A DNA stretch of 64,000 nt from Amoebidium appalachense. Lineage: Eukaryota > Ichthyosporea. The position numbers and the translations under genes are program-made. Positions 56,373 to 64,000 of this stretch are shown here, one piece after another. The notes beneath the pieces are model-generated. The model ran no database searches, had not been told where the DNA came from, and saw nothing but the letters and a program-made list of their open reading frames with translations. The DNA lies in assembly GCA_963693365.1 (NCBI GenBank), contig CAVNZM010000017.1, positions 124,001-188,000 of the forward strand, written 5' to 3'. The stretch's first letter is position 1; each line of letters starts with the position of its first letter.

Positions 56373-58277
56373 GGGGGTGGCCCGGGTCCACAGATCATCA
56401 AGATCAAGTCCGGGGCCTCAAGATAGCTGTACAGCTGCGTGCATCTTGCCTCTGCCGGCGCAGGGCATTGGACCACGTCAGCCGGGGCAGCCGACCAATA
56501 GAATTCCAATTAGTGTGTAGGATAGATCGTAGGAGGACTTAGGAATGTGATTGTTCGGGCAGAAGCCCTTTTGTAAGTATTGGCAAGGTTTGATAGAGTA
56601 TGTTGCCAAACGAATTTATATATTTAGATGTAGAGGAAAGGGGGGGAGGGGGGGGGGGGGAGGATAGTATGAAATGTAGATTTAGACTCTGCGGTGCCAC
56701 TAGGGGGAGGGTGAGGGGTGAGACATGGATAAATATATTAGTTGAGTAGATCGACTTAGCTCGTGCAGGCGCACGATAAAAGTAGATCGGAATGTTTGGA
56801 ATGTGGCATCGTAGGGGGCCAGGTGATGATGATCTTTGAGGGCACGGCCTTGATGGCCTCAGTTGTAACTTAGTCTCATTCCGTACGGACCTAAGTTTGC
56901 CCGTCGGAGCCTGGTCTGAATAAACTTTACCGTTTTTCCGTACACGTTCGTTCCTTTTCGTGTGTGTACACTTAGTAGAGTGCCGCGTCTCTAGTACATA
57001 TACATTAGGATACGACACCCCCCCCCCCCCCCATCACTCCCCCATATCCCCATATACCCCTTGCCTTAACCCCACCCTTACCATAAATTGCTACGCCATC
57101 TTCTTCAAGGGGAACATACGGGAATGTTTGGTGTGTGTGTGGATGTGCATGTGTGCGCGTAAAAGGGGGGGGTGGAATATGACGTGCTCCCCTGCTGTTT
57201 AAGCAAGTTAGTTGATGTACACAGCGAACTTTTCCTGACATGTTTTTACCCCAGGTTTCACAAGAAGAACAATCTTCGTCGACTACTGCATATCCCGGCG
57301 ATGCAGCCCAGACCAGCCGGTAGTGTCGGAGGCATTCTTTTACCAAACACTGGCGTCCGACCCCAGACTGCCATGCTTTACGTTTCCAAATCGTTCCATA
57401 ACTAGCGAGTGTGGTGACTGTATGGCTATCCGAGTGCCTGCGAGAAAACGGCTGTCACTGGAGAACCGGTCAAAGCTGCAAGAGAAAATGCAGTACCACA
57501 GAGAGCAACATAGGTCCCCCCCCCCCCCCCCCCCCCCCCCTCCTCCCCCCAATCCCCTTCATCCATCCATTTCTTATCACACGCAAACCCCCCCCCCCCC
57601 CCCACCCCCCACCCCCCCACCACCACCACCATTTATCCCTGCTCACAAAAAAAATAAAGGCTCAGTTAAGGCGTCATTGAAAAATTACATAACTTTAAGT
57701 ACACACCGATGATCCCTACCCTAATCCCTTCCTCACTTTGCTCTTATCCCCCCCCCCCCCCCTCCCCCCCCCCCCCCCCCCCCCCCCACCCACCCACCCC
57801 CGCACCCATCCACCCACCAAAGTCACCCTTAACAAAGGACAACTTCAGAGTTGGGGTTGGGAAGGGTGCTATCTGAATGGTACTGGCTTGAAAACCATGT
57901 GGCTCATGCGAATATGCCAGAGAAGTCTGCACTGAAATCCCTGTTTTTGGATACTTGCTTGAAGGCTCGTCGCACCCTAATGCCCAATGGCATGCAACCA
58001 CAAACAGTAAGGTGCTGGCGAGTCCACACCCCGTCTCACCGTTTGCGTCTGTCAGCACAGGGCTGCCCGTGCACACTATACCAGTTGCATCCGCAGGGCC
58101 CTCATCAACCCTACTGAGGTGATGATGATCGAGTGCGATGCACAAGACAAGAAGAAGGTGGTGGTCCCGTCCTGTGTGTCATCGGACAAGGAAGTGAGCA
58201 TCCAAGGACTACTGGGACCTATCAACATGGGATGGGCACGCTCTATGGCCGCACTTCTTGTTTCTACATGGATGCAG
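48379..58277 (+). CDS. multi-exon DDE-transposase-like gene, split by a gypsy element
   Basis: Three exons join with exact codon phase: 48379-48898 (start uncertain), 57255-57513 and 58097-58277. The first carries CCSKGRCLALHPYSIDQVRE and CPFAVSTLFNISPQTFLHM; the second a CSP and ECGDCMAI cysteine pair and SLENRSKLQEKMQYHREQHR; the third MMIECDAQDKKKVVVP. This order (N-terminal CC..C motif, cysteine pair, long helix, then an acidic strand with Dxx(Q/x)DxKK followed by P) is that of a widespread DDE-transposase-like family in animals and protists, where the strand usually reads DGMDQxKxxxP. A role in DNA transposition is inferred; the gene may be a domesticated or dying copy. The gypsy element lies in the intron after 48898. 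Downstream exons are not securely identified. Confidence 0.6.
48909..49625 (+). repeat. 5' LTR of the gypsy element
   Basis: 717 bp. It contains a G run at 48961-48986 that is longer in the 3' LTR. Confidence 0.95.
49626..49769 (+). other. gypsy leader
   Basis: This is a leader with a 30-base A run (49713-49740) before the Gag start at 49770. No primer-binding site that I can match to a tRNA. Confidence 0.5.
49770..51113 (+). pseudogene. gag: gypsy Gag, in three frames
   Basis: It starts MAKFNVDMFYALAAEDSSLH at 49770. Near 50035 the sense moves to another frame (TIVCTLMEEHPYRAEQAP), which includes a capsid-like helical region and a lysine stretch. After a Gly/Arg-rich (RGG) stretch it moves again near 50900, and the third frame ends with the CCHC knuckle CYFCGRQGHSAAYC and stops at 51113. 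Gag packages the element RNA. The RGG-rich stretch is longer than usual for Gag. Confidence 0.88.
51246..51676 (+). other. gypsy linker between Gag and protease
   Basis: An open frame (WEPGIVVGPQDSVEVVWHE, later PEGVSVPLFPGGGG) ends in a Thr/Pro/His-rich stretch from CA and ACC repeats (51540-51665). Its first half may be coding, its second half is simple repeat. Confidence 0.4.
51677..52810 (+). CDS. pro: gypsy aspartic protease region
   Basis: The frame holds a retropepsin-like domain: ALLDGGAQVNCVHASFI (about 51853-51903), where the usual catalytic D-T/S-G is D-G-G, then a strand-rich part and SVLLGAPFF, which matches the second retropepsin motif (ILG-type). A Gly-rich stretch follows and the frame ends at 52810, overlapping the RT frame by 29 bases. 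The D-G-G variant is unusual and may reduce activity. Confidence 0.8.
   Translation: MQAPQVGMLHVGIEGVSLRGQGLGVSDDVLLELEEDLVGFSRHYIDVWLADGKLKAVALLDGGAQVNCVHASFIRRFNQAGGEIPILDASSTALGSANNSSMSVEGVCVLPCEIGGQAMHIACYVVKDLAQSVLLGAPFFCRHVNALFERTNVLELQSGVKIKTHDGLDGYQSGARTVAEVVIEPYQCQTVRVRAGNHVGIGDLGVFTPKTPFQEVAQWTLSRVWPDKTIEIELVNPGIEPIVIRSGVSVGSFTNEIGSIEVSLITQKEDAGSKGDSGGGGTTLNLFNVSHQNVTRHDGGGDRDSTGPTPPTPKRKEGHPGCENVQAGGEGVGLTRGSDGLTNTVGGRVATDLAPHIHALTHQELPGGIGVPGGGGC
52782..54557 (+). CDS. pol: gypsy reverse transcriptase and RNase H
   Basis: The sense begins near 52880. RT motifs in order: MEQYKLSDALIIVSDMLKKG, SPVLLVKKPDGSWRLVNDYR, FAKLDLKAAFWQIRL, TAFALGDQLFQYKVVPMGL and the catalytic YLDDVLI at about 53555, then FLGHIVSSNGL and LRQFLGLTNYLRRYI. 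RNase H shows RCDASKVAEGAVLYQ, YASRSFSKSERRYN and FEVYTDHKPC, then CDALSR. Intact catalytic residues. The frame runs on into Gly/Glu sequence at G runs (54400-54445), where it probably loses the register. Confidence 0.95.
   Translation: MVCRGEGGAKGDRLYPEVPQPHPEQHRCNTGGEMLSGTPVNKDASTCDGGNPELVLPFGMKEGDWTVEQKKLLAKLFDRTRFAFLADDNEVGFVKGFEMQIDTGDNRPVVMPSYRMEQYKLSDALIIVSDMLKKGHVEHSSSPWRSPVLLVKKPDGSWRLVNDYRALNRITKADQWPLPNIDEQLSQLHGYTHFAKLDLKAAFWQIRLEESSKEKTAFALGDQLFQYKVVPMGLLSSPAMLCRVMYKILHPHLDVCHPYLDDVLIKGRSFEELVNNCEKVFLALGESGLRISGSKTVIGVPEVKFLGHIVSSNGLSPDPEKIRAIVEWPRPQTVTQLRQFLGLTNYLRRYIKDYSMLALPLTSQTGGEKKNRIDWNVDAVSAFEKLKLALQSSSMLVHPDFSAGGGMFKVRCDASKVAEGAVLYQVQEGQDRVIAYASRSFSKSERRYNNPERESHAIFWAVSQAWRYILAGRTFEVYTDHKPCLAMAGTTRLVNERMQKWAAALGEFSYKLFYAKGEKMVDCDALSRAAYILFEEEKEGEGGIVRDGGGGGEGGESEQKGIDAVSVDVSSWVPGLLAYKCRRGGEVFVSV
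54469..55248 (+). pseudogene. int: gypsy integrase, first part
   Basis: The sense starts near 54560 (TALILAQEEDVLIGLVKNY). It contains the HHCC finger (HEHPMAGHLGVNRTLL... CMHCQ) and the first catalytic Asp in VAVDVVGPFN. It breaks at a 17-base T run (about 55220-55236). Confidence 0.9.
55237..56124 (+). pseudogene. int: gypsy integrase, second part, and truncated chromodomain
   Basis: After the T run the sense continues TDRSRVFLNQL (second Asp) and YHPQANAISERVHAVF (catalytic Glu), ending at 55562. A third frame (55620-56124) carries the GPYKIVARLGPTEYKVQ segment and then VDKIMDKKVIEGKEGKVNYY with LIRFEGGG, the start of a chromodomain (VEKILDxR...YLVKWxG). The chromodomain runs into a G run at 56109-56120 and stops, so its C-terminal helix is missing. 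Chromodomains steer chromoviruses to marked chromatin. Confidence 0.85.
56284..57017 (+). repeat. 3' LTR of the gypsy element
   Basis: 734 bp. It is preceded by the polypurine tract GGGGGGGGGAGT. The G run at 56336-56370 is longer than in the 5' LTR. Confidence 0.95.
57514..58096 (+). other. intron of the DDE-transposase-like gene
   Basis: It contains C runs at 57517-57540, 57589-57615 and 57750-57787. The stretch 57870-58015 (YWLENHVAHANMPEK...) stays open but does not fit the phase of the flanking exons; the direct junction 57513 to 58097 fits perfectly. It may be a cryptic exon of something else. Confidence 0.5.
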
Positions 58278-58278
58278 G

Positions 58279-58311
<33 letters not shown>

Positions 58312-58954
58312 AAAAAAAAAAAAAAAAACCCACACACAAAACAAACAAGTACCCATCCCACGCAACCCCACAGACGCTATTGTACACGCCGGTTACACCA
58401 CTCCAGCTTCCAACATTTAAATATCTAGAACAAGTAACACTTGTACAGTGACCGTGATTCATCTCGAGCCATACCCTTGCTTAATACCAACCATTAATAT
58501 GCAAACTAACACACACACTCTATCACACTCACAAGCCTAGTACGCAACATATACGCACACACACGTACATGTGATCAGTGACACTAACATTTTCGACTAC
58601 TTCGAATGTTCCAAGTGATAATACTGATATGGAAGATTTTTCCTTGGTATACCCTTTGTTCATTTTACCTTTGCAACTTATTCTTATTCTACCCCACCCT
58701 TTATTTTTTTAATCATTGACCTCGCGTTTGGATACATAGGCGGATCTGGACATCGATGGACTTATATAAATTCGCATAAATGTGCAGATATATATGTAGC
58801 CTATCAGAGCGATTAAATAATCCGATTTAGAGTTCGATCATGATGGTCAGATATCTGCGTCTTCTGAAACGGGTGCTTTTTCTCGTATTAGAAGATTGGA
58901 TACATATCATGGCGCAGGTATTCCCAAGTTTACAGACAGCAACACACTGTCGAC
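58278..58954. other. non-coding, AT-rich host sequence
   Basis: It starts with a donor GT, then a C run joined to an A run (58282-58327), like 44265-44298. The rest is AT-rich with CA repeats and no coding sense. Confidence 0.6.
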
Positions 58955-59434
58955 ATGAGCTGCCACATGTATGAACATAAACCAAACGTGTCAGAGCCAC
59001 GGAACTTTCTGCTCGAGTCTGTTTTCTACGTTTACCTAGAAAAGAAGTCTTTATATTCACCAAGCATGCCGCGTTATTCCCCCCTTCCTGTAGCAGAGAA
59101 TGCAATCAGTGATCCTGTAGTGTTATTTTACTCCCAGGACATTGCGCCCGAAAGCGATGTAGGGTTTCCAAAGAACCGTGTCATCAGGGGAGATGAGGCC
59201 TTCACGCAGTTTGATTTGGTCGAAGTAAGGGTTATGGGGGAAGCAGGGCCACACTATGCCATCATTCGTAAATTCGTGCAAGCAGAAAATGGCGAGGTCA
59301 AAGCAGAAGTCTCATGGGTTCTTACGAAAAGCCAGCTTCAGAGATATTTTTTTGTCTTTGCAACCACCAATTCTAATGCAGGTGCACACGACCGCACAGT
59401 GCACCTGCCCAACGAGCTTTATATTAGTGATTGA
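58955..59434 (+). CDS. possible BAH-domain-like exon
   Basis: The frame from ATG 58955 to TGA at 59434 gives 159 residues. The C-terminal 100 resemble a BAH domain: TQFDLVEVRVM, PHYAIIRKFVQAENGEV, VSWVLTKSQLQRYF, then HLPNELYISD, similar to the WxxR... and NELxxSD parts of BAH. BAH domains bind nucleosomes or chromatin proteins. The first 60 residues have no clear sense and may be intron or leader. The reading frame is unusually AT-balanced relative to the flanks. Relation to the DDE-like gene is unknown. Confidence 0.4.
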   Translation: MSCHMYEHKPNVSEPRNFLLESVFYVYLEKKSLYSPSMPRYSPLPVAENAISDPVVLFYSQDIAPESDVGFPKNRVIRGDEAFTQFDLVEVRVMGEAGPHYAIIRKFVQAENGEVKAEVSWVLTKSQLQRYFFVFATTNSNAGAHDRTVHLPNELYISD

Positions 59435-60043
59435 AAAGACGTCATAGACGTTAACGCAATAGAGAAACGGGCATACAGCGGCCAGCTGGTTCATCACGAT
59501 TACCGCACAGGTGATGGACAGCCCTTTTATCGGTCGTTAGCGCGCGTGCACAGCGCGCCCAAGGACCGGCTGCTTGTGCCGGCCAGGAAGGCCCCTCCCT
59601 TGAATTTGTAAGTGGTGCTTGTCGGGATGCTTTTGTTTGTTGGTGGCTTATCGACTGAAATCCCCTTGTTGTGCACAGTTTCCGTTTTCTGGGACTGTCA
59701 GCAGCAGCTGGGGACGTATGGCTGCATCTTTGGCCGGTGCTGCAGCTGTACCTTTTGCAGATGTAGGTATTTGTTCCGTGACCCCCCGTACACAAGCATC
59801 TGCTTTGTTTTCACAACTGCATTTTTGTTGCATTGAGCATGCCGTCCTTTTTCATCAATCTAACTTTTTGCCCTTACAAAGATGGTGTGAAGATGTGGCT
59901 TCCTCTCCCACATAGATGAACGTTACATAAGGCATGTAACTGAAGGTATTTTTCAAGTGTGTTTAATAGGTTTGAGAAGAAAGCCTCGCTGATACTACAA
60001 CAGTAAGTAGTATAGAATTAATGATGGTGATACGTTTTTCCAG
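59435..60043. other. host sequence without recognisable gene
   Basis: Mixed composition with short open frames only. It ends in TTTTTCCAG, the acceptor of the exon at 60044. Confidence 0.5.
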
Positions 60044-60197
60044 CTTCCACAGTGCGGTGCAGACCTACCGTCTCAACCTCAACAGGGCCTGGATCAGCAG
60101 CACCTACATCATTCCGCTGCGCCAGTTTGCGGCCATGGTTGTTCGGCAACTCCCTGGGGCTGTCACAACGCTCGCGCCGGTTAAGCGCCGGCTCAAG
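60044..60197 (+). CDS. host-like exon of unknown gene
   Basis: CAG at 60041-60043 and GTATCA at 60198 bound 154 bases reading FHSAVQTYRLNLNRAWISST, YIIPLRQFAAMVVRQLPG and TTLAPVKRRLK. After a C-rich intron a second acceptor (CTCTGCAG, about 60502-60509) precedes VRITSVKQMTALHCW, which may continue it in phase 0. No family recognised. Confidence 0.5.
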
Positions 60198-60897
60198 GTA
60201 TCACCCTTCCCCCCTCCCCCTTTCCCCTAAACCTTCTCCTCATCCACCACAGCTCCTCTTCCATCCCTTCCACCTTCCTGTCTCCCTCTCCCCCTTCTCT
60301 CTAAGCTGCTGTGGCGTAGAAAATCCTGTTTATTTTGACACGTGTATACACAGTTATTGCCGGGCTGATGCTGTGGTGTAAGTAACAGGCGATTTACCAC
60401 AGGGAAACTCTCTCTCCCCCCCCCCCCCCCCTCCCCCCCCCCACCCCCCCACCACGACACACGCACCCCCCCCCCCCCCCCCCCTGGCTCCTCGCTCTTT
60501 CCTCTGCAGGTGCGCATCACATCTGTAAAGCAGATGACTGCACTGCACTGCTGGGGGAGGACTGGGAGAAGCACCGGGGGCTGTATGGCGGTGGTAGGAC
60601 TGTAGGGTTGCGCGTGAATGCTTTTCTCATTTATTGCCTTGATTCCCAAAAGATGACTTTAAGGTTCAATCATTGGGTAGTTTACAACAACAATGATGTA
60701 GCTCTGTACGAAATCCTTTTTAAATAGCAGATAAACCCAGATGCAGGCCCGGTGCCTTTGACTCCTTAGAGTTGGGGGTGTGCTCATATAGGAATTATCT
60801 AGATATTAACGTCTGAGTTTGCCCGTGCATAAGTAAAACAGTTTACCAGTTCAAATCTTTCGAAGACCCCCCCCCCCCCCCCCCCCCCCCCCCCCGC

Positions 60898-60926
<29 letters not shown>
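60198..60926. other. intron or 3' region with C/CA runs
   Basis: C-rich tracts at 60415-60442 and 60467-60485; a C run then CA repeat (60867-60926) into which the solo LTR is inserted. A possible short exon starts at 60510. Confidence 0.5.
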
Positions 60927-60928
<2 letters not shown>

Positions 60929-61034
60929 TTGGAATACGTCACCATGTATGACAGCAAGAGCCTTGAAGTATGTATGTATCTTAGCTTGTTTGTATTCGTG
61001 TCTGCTTTCCTTCTTTGTGCTCTTTCTATTTTCT

Positions 61035-61119
<85 letters not shown>

Positions 61120-61862
61120 CCCCCCCCCCCCCCCCCGTATCTCTCTCTCCCTTGTTTCTGTGGGCACAGATATCTGTAGATCTGTGCACACCTGGCTCTC
61201 TTGCCTGATAAGAACTTATTGTATTTTATTTCTGTTTGCTCTCCTCTGTTTATCTGAGAGGTAGCGTGATTGGCTAGCTACATTCGTTGTCTTTGTTTTA
61301 TTTCAAAATGGCTTAGTTTTGTTCTCAAAAGGATGGCTCGCCAATAGTCGCGAGCGAGTACATCTGTAGATCGTGTTGTGCATTCCTGTCTATTAATATA
61401 TGTGTGTTGTGATTGGACAATAGATATATATGGAATTCGGTTTATTGCAAAGTGTCTTCACTTTGAGAGTGTCGACTATTAGGAAATATATCATTATTTA
61501 AATAAGTTTCTTTATAGAGACGAACATAAATATATGTGAGTTAATAGTGACAAGATGTATAATTACTTAATTTATTTAAGTAAGAGTTTCTAAACTTTGG
61601 TTTAATCGGAAGTTGGAATGCGTATGCTCTGTCGGAATCAGTGTTTTTCTATCTTCTGATAGAACCGATTGGTTCTCCCTCTTTAGTTGTGATAAGATGA
61701 TAAGTCGCAAGTACAAAAGGAACCGAGAGCACAATAAAGAATCAGTTGTTGTTTGAATCTTTCAATGTCTCGTGAACAACTCCGATTGCCCTCTCATTAA
61801 TGCGTTAGTCGTGTTTTACATGACACCCCTGTGCACTCTGCTCCCTTAGACCCGTACAAAAC

Positions 61863-61866
<4 letters not shown>
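60927..61866 (+). repeat. solo copia LTR in a CA microsatellite
   Basis: A full LTR of the outer copia family (TGTTGGAATACG to ACAACA) is flanked on both sides by CACAC. The target duplication is thus CACAC, within a CA repeat. It is more diverged from the other copies (for example GCTACATTCGTTG for GCCTCACTCGTTG), so it is an older insertion reduced to a solo LTR by recombination. Confidence 0.93.
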
Positions 61867-61932
<66 letters not shown>

Positions 61933-62109
61933 CCCCCCGGCCTCCAAGAGCCTGATCAGGAAAGGGAAAAAAAAAAAGGCTTGAATTGTGCACCACCAGA
62001 TCATCAGTGCCATTTTTTTCTTCCCCTTTCCCTTTTTTTCCTGCATTCGGACACACACAAAGGGGTTGAGCCTTGGAGAAAAGGGAAGAAGGTGACTAGA
62101 TGGTGGTGT

Positions 62110-62157
<48 letters not shown>

Positions 62158-63192
62158 GATGCAACCATGATGTTTGCCTGGCTGTGTATGCGCCGCTCAG
62201 TTAAGTTACTTCACCAGTCCCACCTCCCCCCCCCCCCCCCCCCCCCTTCCTTTTCTGAACTCCATCAGTGCTGTATCCCTTCATATGTGTGAGTTTCAAA
62301 AACCATGTCTATTTTAGCACGTTCAAACACTCCTCCCCTCTCCCCTTCAGATCTGCTCAGCCAACCAGTCCCTCCCCTCCCCCCCCTGCTTCAATTCGAC
62401 TTGATGTCACCTCTGCAGAACGGGGGGAGGGGGGGGGGGGAGGGGCGGGATGCGCCGGATATGCATGCCTTTTTTTCCCTTTCTATCCCCCTCCCCCCCT
62501 CCCCCCCCCCCCCCTCCCCCCTCCCCCCACCCCGGCTTCCCCTTCCCCTCTTAGTAAGTCTTTGCTGTTCAACCTAGTCAACTTCCCTTCTCTCCCACCA
62601 GACGCGCTGTCACCTCTCTTCTTTTCAATTTGAGCTCAGCATACAAATTTATAGGCGCTTTGACTGCATGAGGTGGCGCCTTGGAACCTGAAGTGTGTGT
62701 GTGTGTGTGTCTCGGGGGGAGGGGGGGGGGGGGGGGGAGGGGGGGCCGTGGGCGACGGTGTGCGCCCATGCTTCGGCAAGGGATAGTGCCACATCATAAT
62801 TAGTATACGCCTCCCCCATGTACACATGCATTGATAAATCGACTCAATTGTGCGCGCAGGGGTCAATAAAAAAAACTTACGTGTACATCTTTATTTTTCT
62901 AAAAAAAAAAAAAAGAAAGAAAGGAAAAAGGGGGGTTTACGCTGTTTACTCGAGGCAAAGAGAACCAGTCTCAGGTATGGGGGGGGGTTTTGCTCGGAAT
63001 ATCCCCTCAGCGGTATATCATGATCACGTACATAGATGTCGGGTGGTGACTATATATCAGGGTTTACTTTCTCTACGAGACACCATAAAGACTACAAGGA
63101 GAAATCAATTAGTTGGGGTTCCCCGTTTTTTTTTTGTTTTTTTTTTTTGTTTTTTTAAAGGGGCTCCCCTCGGGACACTCGGTATCAGCTGG

Positions 63193-63279
<87 letters not shown>

Positions 63280-63283
63280 TGCG
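61867..63283. other. host sequence with microsatellites, no gene recognised
   Basis: CA repeat 61867-61926, G run 62113-62156 (over 40 bases), C runs at 62227 and 62488, GT repeat 62695-62710 and 63194-63275, A run at 62900. Reading frames are short or low complexity. Confidence 0.6.
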
Positions 63284-63853
63284 CTATAATTTTGTAGTGA
63301 TGTGTTTCTCAAGCCAATCAATACATCTAATAAACAGGTCGTAGTTACGCGTGTTTAGTATAAAATCAAGGATGTTGTAATTTACAGGTAGGCTATCTTT
63401 CTGGGTGTCTGTTGTGAATGTGACGTGTGTGTGTTGCGGTATTATGTGGTCTATCAAACTACATTTGGCGATACATGACCGGTTAAACTTGTGTGTGTGT
63501 GTGTTGTTTGGGCATGCAAATGATGCCACCTTATACTTATTAGATCTCCACTGTATAGCACGTGTACAGTAAAAGCGTGGTAATTGATCAATAATACCAT
63601 CAGCTAGAGAAAGACCAGTTCTACAGGAAGGTAATATGTATTTAGGTGTTATACACTTGCGAGTGCCATATTTGGCAATATGGTTGAGGCGGTCAGTATA
63701 TATAAAACGAGACATAAGGCTTAGTTTTTCAAGGTGTATGCTTTCATCGGGTCTAGTGTCGTGTGGTATCTTTTTCCATTTGTTATATTGCGTGATTATC
63801 TTGTGATTGTGTACATGTTTAATAAGTAAGTGGCAGTCCAAAGTCACACACAC
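63284..63853 (-). CDS. AT-rich ORF of unknown function
   Basis: An uninterrupted 189-codon frame; its first Met is internal (MSRFIYTDRLNHIAKYGTR, about 63715), so it begins with a splice or is shorter. Sequence is non-repetitive with regular His and Cys (KCITPKYILPSCRTGLS, RFYCTRAIQWRSN, FNRSCIAKCSLIDHIIP) and ends FIRCIDWLEKHITTKL. Base composition is much lower in GC than other genes here. No homologue recognised; a viral or transferred origin is possible. Confidence 0.5.
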   Translation of the reverse strand: MCVTLDCHLLIKHVHNHKIITQYNKWKKIPHDTRPDESIHLEKLSLMSRFIYTDRLNHIAKYGTRKCITPKYILPSCRTGLSLADGIIDQLPRFYCTRAIQWRSNKYKVASFACPNNTHTHKFNRSCIAKCSLIDHIIPQHTHVTFTTDTQKDSLPVNYNILDFILNTRNYDLFIRCIDWLEKHITTKL

Positions 63854-64000
63854 ACTATTGCGGGGTTTATTTGTATTTGTGCCCAGGGGAGAAGGGGAGA
63901 GAGGGGAGGAAAGAGGGGAGAGGTGAGGAGGGGACAGGTCGGATAGAGAAGAGAGGGTGGGAGGGCAAATACTTCTTTAAGCGGCTTATGTGCTTATTGA
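63854..64000. other. purine-rich end of the window
   Basis: A GGGGA/GAGAGG-rich stretch (63888-63965), no gene. Confidence 0.6.

Larger units (their letters stand above)
48909..57017 (+). mobile_element. Ty3/gypsy LTR retrotransposon, chromovirus-like
   Basis: LTRs at 48909-49625 and 56284-57017 start TGACATATACTAATCCG and end ACGACA. Order gag, protease, RT, RNase H, integrase, then a chromodomain-like end, defines Ty3/gypsy. It sits in a C run (CCCCC on both sides), inside an intron whose flanking exons join in phase. The LTRs are almost identical except for G-run lengths (one clear substitution), so insertion is young, yet the coding region is broken into about seven frames, several at G or T runs. 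Confidence 0.95.

Noticed and set aside
57851-58117. Exon at 57870-58015 as part of the transposase-like gene
   Set aside because: Direct joining of 57513 to 58097 keeps phase and the expected motif order; inserting this stretch separates the helix from the following strand.
1-64000. tRNA or rRNA genes
   Set aside because: I saw no cloverleaf with A/B boxes or rRNA-like conserved segment on either strand by eye; a covariance-model scan would be needed to exclude short RNAs.

Overview
This is a nuclear genomic window from a eukaryote, most likely a unicellular or early-branching lineage. Host genes are split by GT-AG introns that are packed with long C, G, CA and CT runs, and one of them encodes the mitochondrial carrier sideroflexin. 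I cannot name the species from the sequence.

Layout. At 1-4156 lie the last four visible exons of a sideroflexin gene. Just past its stop codon is a Ty1/copia LTR retrotransposon (4194-42333, called the outer copia). Its gag gene is split by a 31-kb Polinton-like (adintovirus/PLV-type) endogenous DNA virus (5410-36502) with 450-bp terminal inverted repeats, inserted at a palindromic TTAA. That virus is in turn interrupted by a second, very young copia element (26917-33688). The structure is therefore a four-level nest: host gene, copia, virus, copia.

The virus carries a protein-primed DNA polymerase B spread over three reading frames, a VLTF3-like late transcription factor, a double-jelly-roll major capsid protein, an A32/FtsK-type packaging ATPase, a likely penton/minor capsid protein, a trimeric coiled-coil fibre, two further virion proteins sharing its N-terminal module, a multi-pass membrane protein, a lysine-tailed protein, a proline-repeat protein and several small proteins. 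I found no integrase and no adenain-type protease. The inner copia lacks a target-site duplication and ends inside a viral gene, so viral sequence may have been lost there. Five or more viral genes need a single-base frame change to read through.

From 42334 to 64000 the sequence is host-like, with more repeats: an unrecognised gene (exons at 43963, 44656 and 45915), a 491-bp tandem duplication that copies an exon, a multi-exon DDE-transposase-like gene (48379-58277) with an 8.1-kb Ty3/gypsy chromovirus-like element (48909-57017) in its first visible intron, a BAH-like exon, a solo copia LTR in a CA repeat, and an AT-rich ORF near the end.

G/C homopolymers differ in length even between the two LTRs of one gypsy element. 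Many frame breaks sit in or near such runs, so real decay and read error cannot be separated from the sequence alone.
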